Assembly: GCA_049964535.1 (NCBI GenBank)
Contig: JBMFXG010000101.1
Coordinates: 1-9,520, forward strand
Origin: JAJYZP01 sp049964535
GTDB taxonomy: Bacteria; Actinomycetota; Acidimicrobiia; Acidimicrobiales; Acidimicrobiaceae
Direction: 5' to 3'
Length of the DNA: 9,520 nucleotides
Part shown: piece by piece, positions 1 through 6,654 of the stretch
How positions within the stretch are numbered: the first letter of the stretch is position 1
Layout of the letters: each line of letters opens with the position of its first letter
The notes under the pieces: generated by a model
What the model was told of the DNA's origin: nothing
The model's input: the letters and a program-made list of their open reading frames with translations, nothing else
Database searches by the model: none
Made by a program: the position numbers and the translations under genes

Positions 1-1349
1 CGGATGCAGACAGTCAACCGCTCGCAACACCTCGGTTGAAATAGGAGGGCTAACCCCGCTAGAAACGGAAGAGCCGGAATTGCTCCGGCATAGTGAGCAT
101 CGAGCAGCTTCTGGCGTTGGGCGCTTAGCTCAACGCACTGACTTTCGATCTGTTTTCGCTCGGTTGCGGAACCGGCCTGCAAGGTGTCGAAGTCTTCCAA
201 GACAAGCTCTTCGATGCTGTCTCGCAACGCTGGTGAGAGCGCAATGGTGCGGTACTCGTCCTCGATGAGCTCCTCGATAACCTCGGCTGACATCGCTTGT
301 CGTTGACAGTCGGTGATCTTGCGTGCTCGGCCGGAGCAGACAAGGTAGAGGTATTCGGTCCCCCATCTGTTGCGAGCGGTGGTCACCATCAGCCGGGAAC
401 CACAGGACCCACAAAAGACACTTCCTCGTAGGTAGTGGTTGTTGGTTCTCTGATGTGTCCCAGCAAGATTATGAGCACTGAGCAGGTCCTGGACCTGCTG
501 CCAAGTCTGCGGATCTACGAGAGGTTCGTGGAGTCCCGGGTACGTGACGCCCCGGTAACGGATCTCTCCCTTGTAATACGGATTGCGGAGCAATTTGTGC
601 AGGCCAGTGATCGTCAATGGTCTGGATGGCCACTTCGGCGTTGCCCGTGTGGTGAGTCCACGAGCCGTCAGTTCATCGAGCAGCGTCCGAAGCGTTGGAT
701 CGCCTTCGGAGTATCGAAAGAACGCCCAGGTAATTAAGTGCGCTCGCTCAGTATCGATCTCAACAGTTCGATTGACACGTCCAAGATCGTCGGTGACATG
801 GACGTTTCTATAGCCGAGTGGTGCCCGAGAGACCGTCCCGCCGACGCTGGCTTTTTGGGTTAGTCCCTTAGTGACCTCGTTGGCGAGGTCACGGGAGTAG
901 AACTCCGCGATGCTGCTCATGATGCCGTGCATGAGCATCTCCGACGGTGTCTCGTCGATGTTCTCGCTGGTGCTGACCAGTGTGACCCCAGCCTGCTTCA
1001 AGGCGAAGTGGATGGCGACGTCATCTGCTCTGGACCGAGCGAGACGGTCGAGCTTGTGTACGATGCAGTAATCCACTCGATGTTCTCGAATATACGACAG
1101 CATGCGCTGGAGTTCAGGCCGCTTGGTTGCTGATGTGCCGGACTCACCCGCATCGACGAATTCCTCAACCACGACGGCATCAAGCGACGCAGCCTTTCGG
1201 GTGTTAGCTTCACGCTGGGCCGGAATAGAGAATCCTTCCTCTCTTCCGCCACGAGTGGCTTGATCGGCGGTGGAGACACGCAGGTAGGTGATTGCAGTCT
1301 TTGAAGGTGCAGCACCCAATACTCCCAGTATGGCGGAATCGATTGACAT
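1..1349 (-). CDS. Large serine recombinase (integrase), cut by the left window edge
   Basis: This is a site-specific DNA recombinase of the large serine (resolvase/invertase) family, which cuts and rejoins att sites to integrate or excise a mobile element. The ATG at 1349 follows an AAGGAG site by five bases and lies 13 bases after the preceding gene. The N-terminal catalytic domain carries YLRVSTADQ with the probable nucleophile Ser26, followed by the KLDRLARS motif. The recombinase domain comes next (including LRNPYYKGEIRYRG). A zinc ribbon follows with Cys313, Cys316, Cys338 and Cys348, then the start of the coiled-coil region. The frame is open to base 1 (449 codons). Family-like sequence stops after AGAIP at residue 425 (base 77), and the remaining codons read as unlike any recombinase. 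Family members usually reach about 500 residues, so the C-terminus is missing, frameshifted or replaced. As last gene of the minus-strand run it probably lies near one end of the element (inference). Confidence 0.93.
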   Translation of the reverse strand, partial: MSIDSAILGVLGAAPSKTAITYLRVSTADQATRGGREEGFSIPAQREANTRKAASLDAVVVEEFVDAGESGTSATKRPELQRMLSYIREHRVDYCIVHKLDRLARSRADDVAIHFALKQAGVTLVSTSENIDETPSEMLMHGIMSSIAEFYSRDLANEVTKGLTQKASVGGTVSRAPLGYRNVHVTDDLGRVNRTVEIDTERAHLITWAFFRYSEGDPTLRTLLDELTARGLTTRATPKWPSRPLTITGLHKLLRNPYYKGEIRYRGVTYPGLHEPLVDPQTWQQVQDLLSAHNLAGTHQRTNNHYLRGSVFCGSCGSRLMVTTARNRWGTEYLYLVCSGRARKITDCQRQAMSAEVIEELIEDEYRTIALSPALRDSIEELVLEDFDTLQAGSATERKQIESQCVELSAQRQKLLDAHYAGAIPALPFLAGLALLFQPRCCERLTVCI

Positions 1350-1362
1350 GGGCACTCCTTTC

Positions 1363-1758
1363 TTATTCGGTCTCTGTCTTACGGGCGTTTTGCTGTACTC
1401 TGCTCGCCGGGCTGGATGATTTCTCGACGACGGCAGCGGCTGCGGGCTTGCCCAAGAATCCAGCTATCGCTGCACTGCGAGCCGCCGCCTCTCGCTCCAG
1501 CTCATCACGAGCCTGTTGTGCCCGAGCAATGATCTCGGGATCATCCTGGGCTGAGGCAATTCGAGTTTCAATCGCTTGTCGGATCTCATCAGAAATGCTG
1601 GTTTCTCGCAGCTGAGCGATGAATCGCAATTGTGCGTGCAAGGTTTCCTCGACGCGAATTGCGAGCGTTTTGGTATTTCGTTCCTGTTTATTTGGATCAT
1701 GCCTGCCTGCATACTGCAGTGTTTGTGATCCTTGTTGTTGTTGTTCTTCTTCTTTCAT
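1363..1758 (-). CDS. Ribbon-helix-helix DNA-binding protein, 131 aa
   Basis: This is probably a CopG/MetJ-type ribbon-helix-helix protein that binds DNA as a dimer. Residues about 29-68 show the pattern: a short beta strand (TKTLAIRVEE), a first helix (LHAQLRFIAQLRE), then a turn and second helix beginning SISDEIRQAIETRI. A long charged, alanine-rich helical tail follows, with a basic C-terminus. The N-terminus holds a run of glutamates and glutamines encoded by CAA/GAA repeats (1731-1753 on the plus strand). The start has an ideal ribosome binding site five bases upstream. The gene lies between the replication-relaxation gene and the recombinase, and the recombinase ATG follows its stop by 13 bases. 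Such proteins in mobile elements act as repressors, as transfer accessory factors next to a relaxase, or as partition proteins. The sequence alone does not choose among these. Confidence 0.8.
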   Translation of the reverse strand: MKEEEQQQQGSQTLQYAGRHDPNKQERNTKTLAIRVEETLHAQLRFIAQLRETSISDEIRQAIETRIASAQDDPEIIARAQQARDELEREAAARSAAIAGFLGKPAAAAVVEKSSSPASRVQQNARKTETE

Positions 1759-1763
1759 AGGTA

Positions 1764-1773
1764 CACCTCCTTT
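1764..1773 (-). promoter_or_regulatory. Strong Shine-Dalgarno site of the ribbon-helix-helix gene
   Basis: The minus strand reads AAAGGAGGTG, almost fully complementary to the 16S rRNA 3' end, five bases before the ATG at 1758. It fixes that start and suggests that this protein and the recombinase behind it can be translated well. Confidence 0.8.
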
Positions 1774-1795
1774 CGGTTAGTTGTTGAGTGATATC

Positions 1796-1822
1796 GCTCC
1801 TGGGGTTGTTTGTCTCAGGAGC
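1796..1822. repeat. Inverted repeat in the gap before the ribbon-helix-helix gene
   Basis: Seven-base arms, GCTCCTG (1796-1802) and CAGGAGC (1816-1822), are separated by 13 bases. They lie in the 135-base gap (1759-1893) between the replication-relaxation gene and the ribbon-helix-helix gene. No T-run follows, so a simple intrinsic terminator is unlikely. It could be an operator or an mRNA hairpin. I see no convincing promoter or gene in this gap. Confidence 0.4.
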
Positions 1823-1893
1823 CTCAGACATTGACGCTCTCATTCGTTGAGAAGTCAAGTCAGAAAGGGCTCTTTGAGCTGCGGAAAGACAGA

Positions 1894-2706
1894 TCAGGAC
1901 GTCTCGGAGGGGAGGCCAATCACCACCTTCAACCATTCCTCCGTAGTGCAGACTCGAAACAGGGCCGGGTCCAGACCCGCTGTCGCCGCCACGGCGGCTC
2001 GAATGGCCCCCGCTCGGGCAGATCCAGGGACTACCCAGAGAACGGCGGGGAAAAGGCCGTGTGCCGCCTGGTAGCGCCCCGTTGCCCGGTAAGCCTCATA
2101 CGCAGCGCACTGACGCATAACGACCGGCATGTGTTCGCTGGCCATATCAACCTCGACGAACCAGTGGTGCTCGTAGTCGTCAGAAGCAGTGACCAGACGA
2201 AGATCTGGCTTGAGCGTTGATACCGTGCCAAATCTCGAAAGTGATTGTTGCCAGCTGGCGGGTTCGGTCTGGATTTCAAGTACTTCCAAGTCACCCAGGC
2301 GCTCAGCTTCGATAGTCCTTACGGCCAGCTCAGATATTGCTAAAGTGTGCTCGACGAAGTGCCGAGATGGTTCTCGGTAGTTGCGTCGTCCGGATAATAC
2401 AGGAGGATCAATGCTCCGAAGTATTCGTTCACCGGCCGGGCCGACGTACCAAACGAATCCCGCTGACCCAGCTCTGGCTCCACCGATACGGCGTTCGAGC
2501 GCCTTGAGCACAAGAGTGTCCCGAAGCCGTGACAGGGTTCGAATACAAGCACGGGCTGATGCTGTCGGTGTTGGATGGGCGGGATCGAAGTGGAGTCGCT
2601 GGATATGTTTCGTGGAGAGTAGCCAGAACCTCTCCACGTCACGAAGCAGCTTGTAATCCCGCTCGGTCAGGCGGTCTTTCAGGATGTCAAGATCTGAGCG
2701 AGTCAT
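1894..2706 (-). CDS. Replication-relaxation family protein, 270 aa
   Basis: This matches the replication-relaxation family (Pfam Replic_Relax) found on actinobacterial plasmids and integrated elements, where it is linked to plasmid DNA replication or relaxation. Its exact chemistry is not settled to my knowledge. Residues about 10-100 look like a winged helix-turn-helix: RDYKLLRDVERFWLL, then HIQRLHF, then a helix with RTLSRLRD, and a wing ending in WYVGPAGERIL. The C-terminal half has HFVEHTLAISEL (about 117-128), KPDLRLV with Pro167-Asp168, and WFVEVDMASEH with Glu185 and Asp187. This order resembles a PD-(D/E)xK nuclease core, but the usual lysine is absent. The ATG overlaps the upstream stop (ATGA) and follows AGGAGG by six bases. 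The gene sits directly behind the motor ATPase, which supports a DNA-processing role in transfer or replication. Confidence 0.85.
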   Translation of the reverse strand: MTRSDLDILKDRLTERDYKLLRDVERFWLLSTKHIQRLHFDPAHPTPTASARACIRTLSRLRDTLVLKALERRIGGARAGSAGFVWYVGPAGERILRSIDPPVLSGRRNYREPSRHFVEHTLAISELAVRTIEAERLGDLEVLEIQTEPASWQQSLSRFGTVSTLKPDLRLVTASDDYEHHWFVEVDMASEHMPVVMRQCAAYEAYRATGRYQAAHGLFPAVLWVVPGSARAGAIRAAVAATAGLDPALFRVCTTEEWLKVVIGLPSETS

Positions 2707-2927
2707 GACCTGCCTCCTGTTACTCGCTTAGCTTCCCGTCGTCTCTCACGACCCCGCATTGCGGGGTCAGTCCCCTCCCGCCAAGGGCGGAACTTGGCCA
2801 TCAACCTCCATGAGCACGAGATATTCGAGGGTCGTGGCACGACGACCGAGATGACGTTGACGATTCCTCGACCGCTGTTCTTCTTCCCTAAGGGGGTTGG
2901 GGGAGCTGATAGGAGATAGATGGTCAT
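2703..2927 (-). CDS. Small coupled protein of unknown function, 74 aa
   Basis: I do not recognise this protein. Support for a real gene comes from its position. Its ATG overlaps the stop of the ATPase gene (ATGA, 2924-2927), its own stop overlaps the ATG of the replication-relaxation gene (ATGA, 2703-2706), and AGAGGAG lies six bases before the start. The N-terminal half is mixed and partly hydrophobic. The last about 25 residues are strongly basic (WREG, RGRERRREAKR), which would suit nucleic-acid binding. The coding sequence contains a perfect GC-rich palindrome (2750-2768). A competing minus-strand frame (2997-2767) covers the same bases but lacks the coupling and overlaps the ATPase gene deeply. 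The ORF could also serve mainly to couple translation of its two neighbours. Confidence 0.55.
   Translation of the reverse strand: MTIYLLSAPPTPLGKKNSGRGIVNVISVVVPRPSNISCSWRLMAKFRPWREGTDPAMRGRERRREAKRVTGGRS
2750..2768. repeat. Perfect GC-rich palindrome (8-bp stem, 3-base loop)
   Basis: GACCCCGC, loop ATT, then GCGGGGTC. It lies inside the 74-residue ORF, about 44 bases before the start of the replication-relaxation gene. There is no following T-run. A second short stem (CCGCC/GGCGG) lies just to its right. It may form an mRNA hairpin that tunes translation of the downstream gene, or a protein-binding site. Confidence 0.6.
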
Positions 2928-5122
2928 ATGCGTCTCCTCTTGCGCCCCAGCTCCTCTCCGTCCGCCTTTCGTGAATGCAATTCACCAGGTGGAACATGAG
3001 GTGGTCTTGGAATGGGGCTGGCGTATCGAGTCTGGCTGCGATTACGAACTTCTTCCCCGAGACCGGTTCGCTCCGGTGGCGGAAGCGTTCGGATCAGCGC
3101 CCATCCGGATGGAGCACCACCAGCGGTCAGGTTCGCATATGCCTGATATTGACCAAGGCTGAGAAAGTCGACTGCTTGAAGACTGGGAGCCTGCTTTGCA
3201 ACAGCGTATGCATCGTCGGGATCAAAGAGCTGGAAGATGATCTTGGACTTTGCATTCGTATCAATAGCTGCCCGAGTCGAGGTGGGGAGTTGGGCTCGAT
3301 GCTGATGGGCAAGATGCCAACCGACACCGTTGGACCGGGAACGGCTCAGAGCGTCGTCAATTGAGACCGGCAGGTGTAAGTACTGCTGCACCTCGTCGAT
3401 GACCACGGTCGCTGGACGGCTGGAGGGATCAACTTCGCTCGCACGCTCCATCGTTGCCGACCACGTCTCAGCCACGATCAGGGAACCGAGTAGCTGGGCT
3501 GTGATAGGGCCGATGAGTGCTTCGTTGAGCGGAACGAGCACGACCTTGTTGTCCTTGAAAACATCCCGAAGCCGAAACGGGGGATCGGCCTGACTGAGGA
3601 TGGACCTGAGACTTGGTCTGAGTAGGTACTGACGTAGCTTATTCATCGGTGCAGCGATCGCTTGTGCTTGTGCTCCGGGAGACATGGCCAGATAACCAGA
3701 CCAAAACGATGCGAGACCGGGGTCGTCCATAACCTCTCCGATGATTCCACGTCGAAACCTTTCGTCCGCTAAAAGCCGAGGGAGATCAATCAGCGTGAGG
3801 GGCGACCTTCGAGTAGCACCGACCCTGGCGAGCGTGAGGAGCGCAGAGTGGATGATGTCCTCGGTGCGAGGTCCCCAGCCGTCGTGGAATACTTGCCCAA
3901 GAACCGCTACCAACCCATCGACGACGACGTCAGGATCTCGGTCTCCAACGTTGAGTGGGTTGAAGCCGACCACTTTTCCAGCCTTCGCTTCTGCTGGATC
4001 GATTATCACAACATCATCGATCCTTGCTTGAGGTATCGCCCGCTTGACCATGTCACGTATCAGCTGCCACTTCGGATCGATCACCAGTACCGCACGCCCA
4101 GCCGCTATGTCGGCGGCGATGAGGTTGAGTAAGACTGTCGACTTACCAACGCCAGTCGGACCCATCGCCAACAGATGTGACGTGATATCCCGAGCAGCAA
4201 TTCCTATTGGTGCGCTAGGTCCCGGGCCCCCTGGAACGGCGAAGAACCGCTCGGATCTGTTGACCTTCTCTGACACTCGCAGCGGGCGAGGATGAAGAGG
4301 AGTGACGCCCGGCGGGTCGTAATCTCCTAATGGCCAGCCCAACAGTCCTGTCAGCTCGGTGGCTCCGAGATGCAGATTCCAGTGTCTCGGGAGCTTAGGA
4401 GTATTGAGTAAAACTGGTGGCTCGATGACTAGGTCCATGTAGGTGCCTCGATCTATGGCCGTCGACAAGGCTCCGAGTACACCGATGACCAGCTGTTGTC
4501 TGCGCTCTCGCTCTTTCGCTGCCACCCCGATGCGAAGGACGGCTGAGAAACCGTGCTGGCCGGACCTTGTGTCGACTTGGTCTCGCACAGCCTTACCTGC
4601 CGAGCGCTGGCCGATCATCAACATCTGCCACCACGGTTGCGTAGGATCGGCAATCTCCTTCGGCAGATACTTTGGTGCCATTCGTGAACCGAGAATGATC
4701 TGAACCACTAAACGTTCCCCAACCTCGAGCCTTGAATGGAGGGCAGAGAGCAGGCTCAAGCTCGTGACCTCAGCACGTTGGGTCGCCAAGGCGAATGCTC
4801 GTGGACGTATTCTCACTCTGGCTGAACGGTCCACAGCAAGACGTGGCTGATCAATGCCGTCGATATCCAGTTCTGGAAGCAGGTGCCGAAGTGTCCGTTG
4901 CACCCAGACAACGTGCTCCGCTGGTGTGCCGACCAGATGCTGGATGAGTTGGCCATGCTCGCTGCGAACCTCGAAGACCAGCGGCGGTGCGGCCCTGTCG
5001 GCGGCCATTCGAAGCAACGTTGCATCGACTTGATCGACCTCCAGCGGCCGAGGCAGATGCAACTGGGAAAACACCCATCCACTGCCTGGACTGTTGGGGC
5101 GAGAGCGATTACGACGCCTCAT
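2924..5122 (-). CDS. TraG/VirD4/HerA-like motor ATPase (coupling-protein type), 732 aa
   Basis: This is a P-loop ATPase of the FtsK/HerA superfamily, of the kind annotated as a type IV secretion or conjugative DNA-transfer ATPase in actinobacterial elements. It would pump DNA or couple a DNA-protein complex to a channel. The Walker A motif GPTGVGKST is at about residues 321-329 (Lys327), followed by VLVIDPK. Walker B is ATVVIDEVQQYL with Asp576 and Glu577. A sensor-like stretch (WHLAHQH) and a motor-core tail (NAKSKIIFQLFDPDDA) follow. The N-terminal about 300 residues are a family-specific domain; no clear membrane segment is seen, so a membrane anchor would have to come from a partner. The C-terminus is basic (GRKRRRI). 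The chosen ATG (5122) overlaps the preceding gene by 14 bases; in-frame ATGs at 5158, 5149 and 5257 are alternatives. The downstream ORF starts within its stop codon. Confidence 0.88.
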   Translation of the reverse strand: MRRRNRSRPNSPGSGWVFSQLHLPRPLEVDQVDATLLRMAADRAAPPLVFEVRSEHGQLIQHLVGTPAEHVVWVQRTLRHLLPELDIDGIDQPRLAVDRSARVRIRPRAFALATQRAEVTSLSLLSALHSRLEVGERLVVQIILGSRMAPKYLPKEIADPTQPWWQMLMIGQRSAGKAVRDQVDTRSGQHGFSAVLRIGVAAKERERRQQLVIGVLGALSTAIDRGTYMDLVIEPPVLLNTPKLPRHWNLHLGATELTGLLGWPLGDYDPPGVTPLHPRPLRVSEKVNRSERFFAVPGGPGPSAPIGIAARDITSHLLAMGPTGVGKSTVLLNLIAADIAAGRAVLVIDPKWQLIRDMVKRAIPQARIDDVVIIDPAEAKAGKVVGFNPLNVGDRDPDVVVDGLVAVLGQVFHDGWGPRTEDIIHSALLTLARVGATRRSPLTLIDLPRLLADERFRRGIIGEVMDDPGLASFWSGYLAMSPGAQAQAIAAPMNKLRQYLLRPSLRSILSQADPPFRLRDVFKDNKVVLVPLNEALIGPITAQLLGSLIVAETWSATMERASEVDPSSRPATVVIDEVQQYLHLPVSIDDALSRSRSNGVGWHLAHQHRAQLPTSTRAAIDTNAKSKIIFQLFDPDDAYAVAKQAPSLQAVDFLSLGQYQAYANLTAGGAPSGWALIRTLPPPERTGLGEEVRNRSQTRYASPIPRPPHVPPGELHSRKADGEELGRKRRRI

Positions 5123-5345
5123 CTCGATCACTTTCGTCGCCGTTGCCATCCTGGCCATAGTTATTCTTAACCTTCGTTGCCTCTGCTTGTGCTTGAGCCT
5201 CGACCTCAGCACGAGCAAGAGCCAGTTCGATGAATGCTCTCGAGAGTTTCTTCGCATCTGGAGTACCCCGTCGCACGCCGCGCACCCGTATAGCCCGTTC
5301 CTCCTGGCGTTTCCAGTTGGTCTTGCGCTTCCTACGCCTCGGCAT
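5109..5345 (-). CDS. Small charged protein between methyltransferase and ATPase, 78 aa
   Basis: I cannot assign a function. The protein has a very basic N-terminus (MPRRRKRKTNWKRQEER), a central alanine- and glutamate-rich stretch likely to form a long helix (IELALARAEVEAQAQAEATK), and an acidic tail rich in Asp and Glu. The ATG at 5345 follows GTGGAGG by five bases and overlaps the end of the methyltransferase gene by 14 bases. The next gene overlaps its end by 14 bases as well. This tight packing and the codon-perfect ribosome binding site argue that it is expressed. The charge pattern fits a small adaptor or nucleic-acid-binding protein working with the ATPase, which is inference only. The same frame stays open upstream to 5594, but that part only shadows the methyltransferase. 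Confidence 0.7.
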   Translation of the reverse strand: MPRRRKRKTNWKRQEERAIRVRGVRRGTPDAKKLSRAFIELALARAEVEAQAQAEATKVKNNYGQDGNGDESDRDEAS

Positions 5346-5946
5346 GACGACCTCCACCTTGACGACCCACGTCGGAAGGAACCGGATAGCCAGGAATAAC
5401 GATGTCAGCGTCAACCTGATCTCCCCACACACTCCAGTTGGCGCTTGAGCGTGGCCGCCGTCGAGCGAACAGTTCGAGGTAGGGACCGTCGCTGATCCGT
5501 TCGATAACGGCGTACTGCTCCTCTGGTTTATGTGAGTGTTCTTGGAGAGGGGCAAACATCCACGTCGGCTGGGCACGGAAGTTGACCTGAGCATGTCCCC
5601 GAGTACCGAGGATGAGGTGTTCGGTAGCGTTGCGAAGATACTGACCTAAGCCGATCCGTGGATTGATCCAGGTCAACGGCGACCGAGGGGTAAAACCCCA
5701 TGCCTCCAGGACGTCATAACCGGCGCGTAAAGTAGCGTTGGTGACCCATAGCCAGCAATGGGCATCGGTAGCAGCCAGATCCGATACAGGCATAGCTTTA
5801 ATCTCGGCCAGTGTCATGAGTTTGTAGTGTGACGCCGCTCCGAGCGCACCTTTTTGCTGAACGTCCCATGGCGGGTCGGCCAGGATCGTATTGAAGAGTG
5901 GCCGGAACTCCGGTCCACTCTGTGGAAACAGATTTTGTGTTACCAT
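5332..5946 (-). CDS. MT-A70 family adenine-N6 DNA methyltransferase, 204 aa
   Basis: This is a member of the MT-A70 family, which transfers a methyl group from S-adenosylmethionine to N6 of adenine. Bacterial members on phages and mobile elements are generally thought to modify DNA. The catalytic motif DPPW is at residues 24-27 in TILADPPWDVQ. Typical family features follow: WLWVTNATL, a stretch with LTWINPRIGLGQYLRNATEH, the HSHKPEEQY motif and the closing LELFARRR...NWSVWGDQ. About 205 residues is normal for the compact phage/plasmid forms. The ATG at 5946 follows AAAGGAG by seven bases; the frame extends to a GTG at 6024 without a comparable site. It heads the block leading to the ATPase. 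No matching restriction enzyme is adjacent, so it is probably a solitary enzyme that protects element DNA or alters gene control (inference). Confidence 0.92.
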   Translation of the reverse strand: MVTQNLFPQSGPEFRPLFNTILADPPWDVQQKGALGAASHYKLMTLAEIKAMPVSDLAATDAHCWLWVTNATLRAGYDVLEAWGFTPRSPLTWINPRIGLGQYLRNATEHLILGTRGHAQVNFRAQPTWMFAPLQEHSHKPEEQYAVIERISDGPYLELFARRRPRSSANWSVWGDQVDADIVIPGYPVPSDVGRQGGGRHAEA

Positions 5947-6220
5947 TAAAAAGCTCCTTTCTCCCCGAGTTTTCGATTGCCGTCGAAAGCACGGGATTTT
6001 GATTAGGTTGATGTAGAAGTCCACCGAGAATTGCGAAGAGCATCCCCGGGGTGATTACAGCTAAGAACATCTCGGGGACCATTTGCAATAGCAGAGGTCG
6101 ACGACGCGACTACCGATAAGACGTGCGACGCGACGCCGAGTACCTCTTGCAATTCACGTGATTTATGGTCTCGTACTGTTCATCAAGAGTGCCATTGTGG
6201 AATACACAACGATCTTCTGG
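5947..6220. other. 274-base gap with short repeats, no supported gene
   Basis: This gap separates the small-ORF cluster from the methyltransferase. It holds two exact copies of CGACGCGAC (6102-6110 and 6126-6134, 24 bases apart). Flanking them, outward, is an interrupted inverted repeat, TTGCAA...AGAGGT (6083-6098) against ACCTCTTGCAA (6142-6152). The palindrome TCACGTGA is at 6154-6161 and CCCCGGGG at about 6045-6052. The minus-strand reading from 6088 is open and starts hydrophobic, but it runs out of frame into the methyltransferase and has no ribosome binding site. No clear promoter was recognised, though the methyltransferase block could be started here. Confidence 0.5.
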
Positions 6221-6409
6221 TTACCAATGATTCATGCGATTTCGTCGCCACATCAGACTTATAACGAAACCTAGAACGACGAGCCCTCCGACTACGGCGA
6301 CGATACTGACTAACGCTGCCGCAATCGATTCGACGAGTCTCACCGCTACGTAGATCGCCACCGCTGCCACAAGTAATGTGAAACAGATGCCGACGAGCCG
6401 GTCTACCAC
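6221..6409 (-). CDS. Small predicted membrane protein, 62 aa
   Basis: The predicted product is nearly all hydrophobic, with two likely membrane helices (about residues 5-25 and 28-52) and a positively charged end (MWRRNRMNHW), which by the positive-inside rule would be cytoplasmic. It starts at GTG 6409, six bases after the stop of the previous small ORF; GGGAAG lies nine bases upstream. The function is unknown. It is the last member of the micro-ORF cluster. Two-helix proteins of this size occur in conjugation modules, among phage holins and as toxins of toxin-antitoxin pairs, but nothing here decides between them. Confidence 0.6.
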   Translation of the reverse strand: MVDRLVGICFTLLVAAVAIYVAVRLVESIAAALVSIVAVVGGLVVLGFVISLMWRRNRMNHW

Positions 6410-6415
6410 TGTAGA

Positions 6416-6562
6416 CTACTTCCCATACCTGGGCCAGGACTGCCGATAATCGACAAGGACACCCGTCAGACCCCATTTCAGATCACGAAGATGGTCGGCT
6501 TCAACAGAAGAGTTGTCACATCCACTCATCGTCGGAGACCAGGTGCTGACGGTCGTGTTCAT
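6416..6562 (-). CDS. Micro-ORF, 48 aa, unknown
   Basis: This small ORF starts at ATG 6562, which overlaps the stop of the previous ORF (ATGA, 6559-6562), and ends six bases before the GTG of the membrane protein gene. The product is soluble, with a Ser/Thr-rich N-terminus and a tail rich in aromatic and basic residues (VDYRQSWPRYGK). No family was recognised and no strong ribosome binding site is visible, so translation would depend on coupling. The same frame is open far upstream, but only as a shadow of the neighbouring ORF. Confidence 0.4.
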   Translation of the reverse strand: MNTTVSTWSPTMSGCDNSSVEADHLRDLKWGLTGVLVDYRQSWPRYGK

Positions 6563-6654
6563 CGTGTCAACCGGCATTGATCGGTCATGAGATCGCTGTT
6601 GACCAGATGGCATTCGGCGCTCAGCGGTAGACCACTGTTCGGAACTGTCATCAT
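6559..6654 (-). CDS. Micro-ORF, 31 aa, unknown
   Basis: The start is a double ATG at 6654, where the first ATG overlaps the stop of the preceding gene (ATGA). The stop overlaps the next ATG in the same way. GGTGG lies six bases upstream as a weak ribosome binding site. The product is short, with two or three cysteines and no recognised motif. Alone it would not be called. The chain of overlaps on both sides is the only support. Confidence 0.35.
   Translation of the reverse strand: MMTVPNSGLPLSAECHLVNSDLMTDQCRLTR

Noticed and set aside
80..1315. Several plus- and minus-strand open frames of 60-110 codons (for example 435-737 plus and 998-1315 minus).
   Set aside because: They lie inside the recombinase gene in other frames, have no ribosome binding sites and show no recognisable domains.
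1731..1753. Trinucleotide repeats (TTG and TTC runs) as a contingency microsatellite.
   Set aside because: The runs are only three to four units and encode the Gln/Glu start of the ribbon-helix-helix protein; three-base changes would not switch the frame.
1697..1936. 79-codon minus-strand frame covering the gap before the ribbon-helix-helix gene.
   Set aside because: It overlaps both neighbouring genes in another frame and has no ribosome binding site; its composition looks random.
2767..2997. 76-codon minus-strand frame competing with the 74-residue ORF.
   Set aside because: It starts deep inside the ATPase gene and does not show the stop/start overlaps that support the 74-residue ORF.
5798..6088. 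96-codon minus-strand frame with a hydrophobic N-terminal stretch.
   Set aside because: It runs out of frame far into the methyltransferase gene, begins at TTG without a ribosome binding site, and becomes random-looking after the start.
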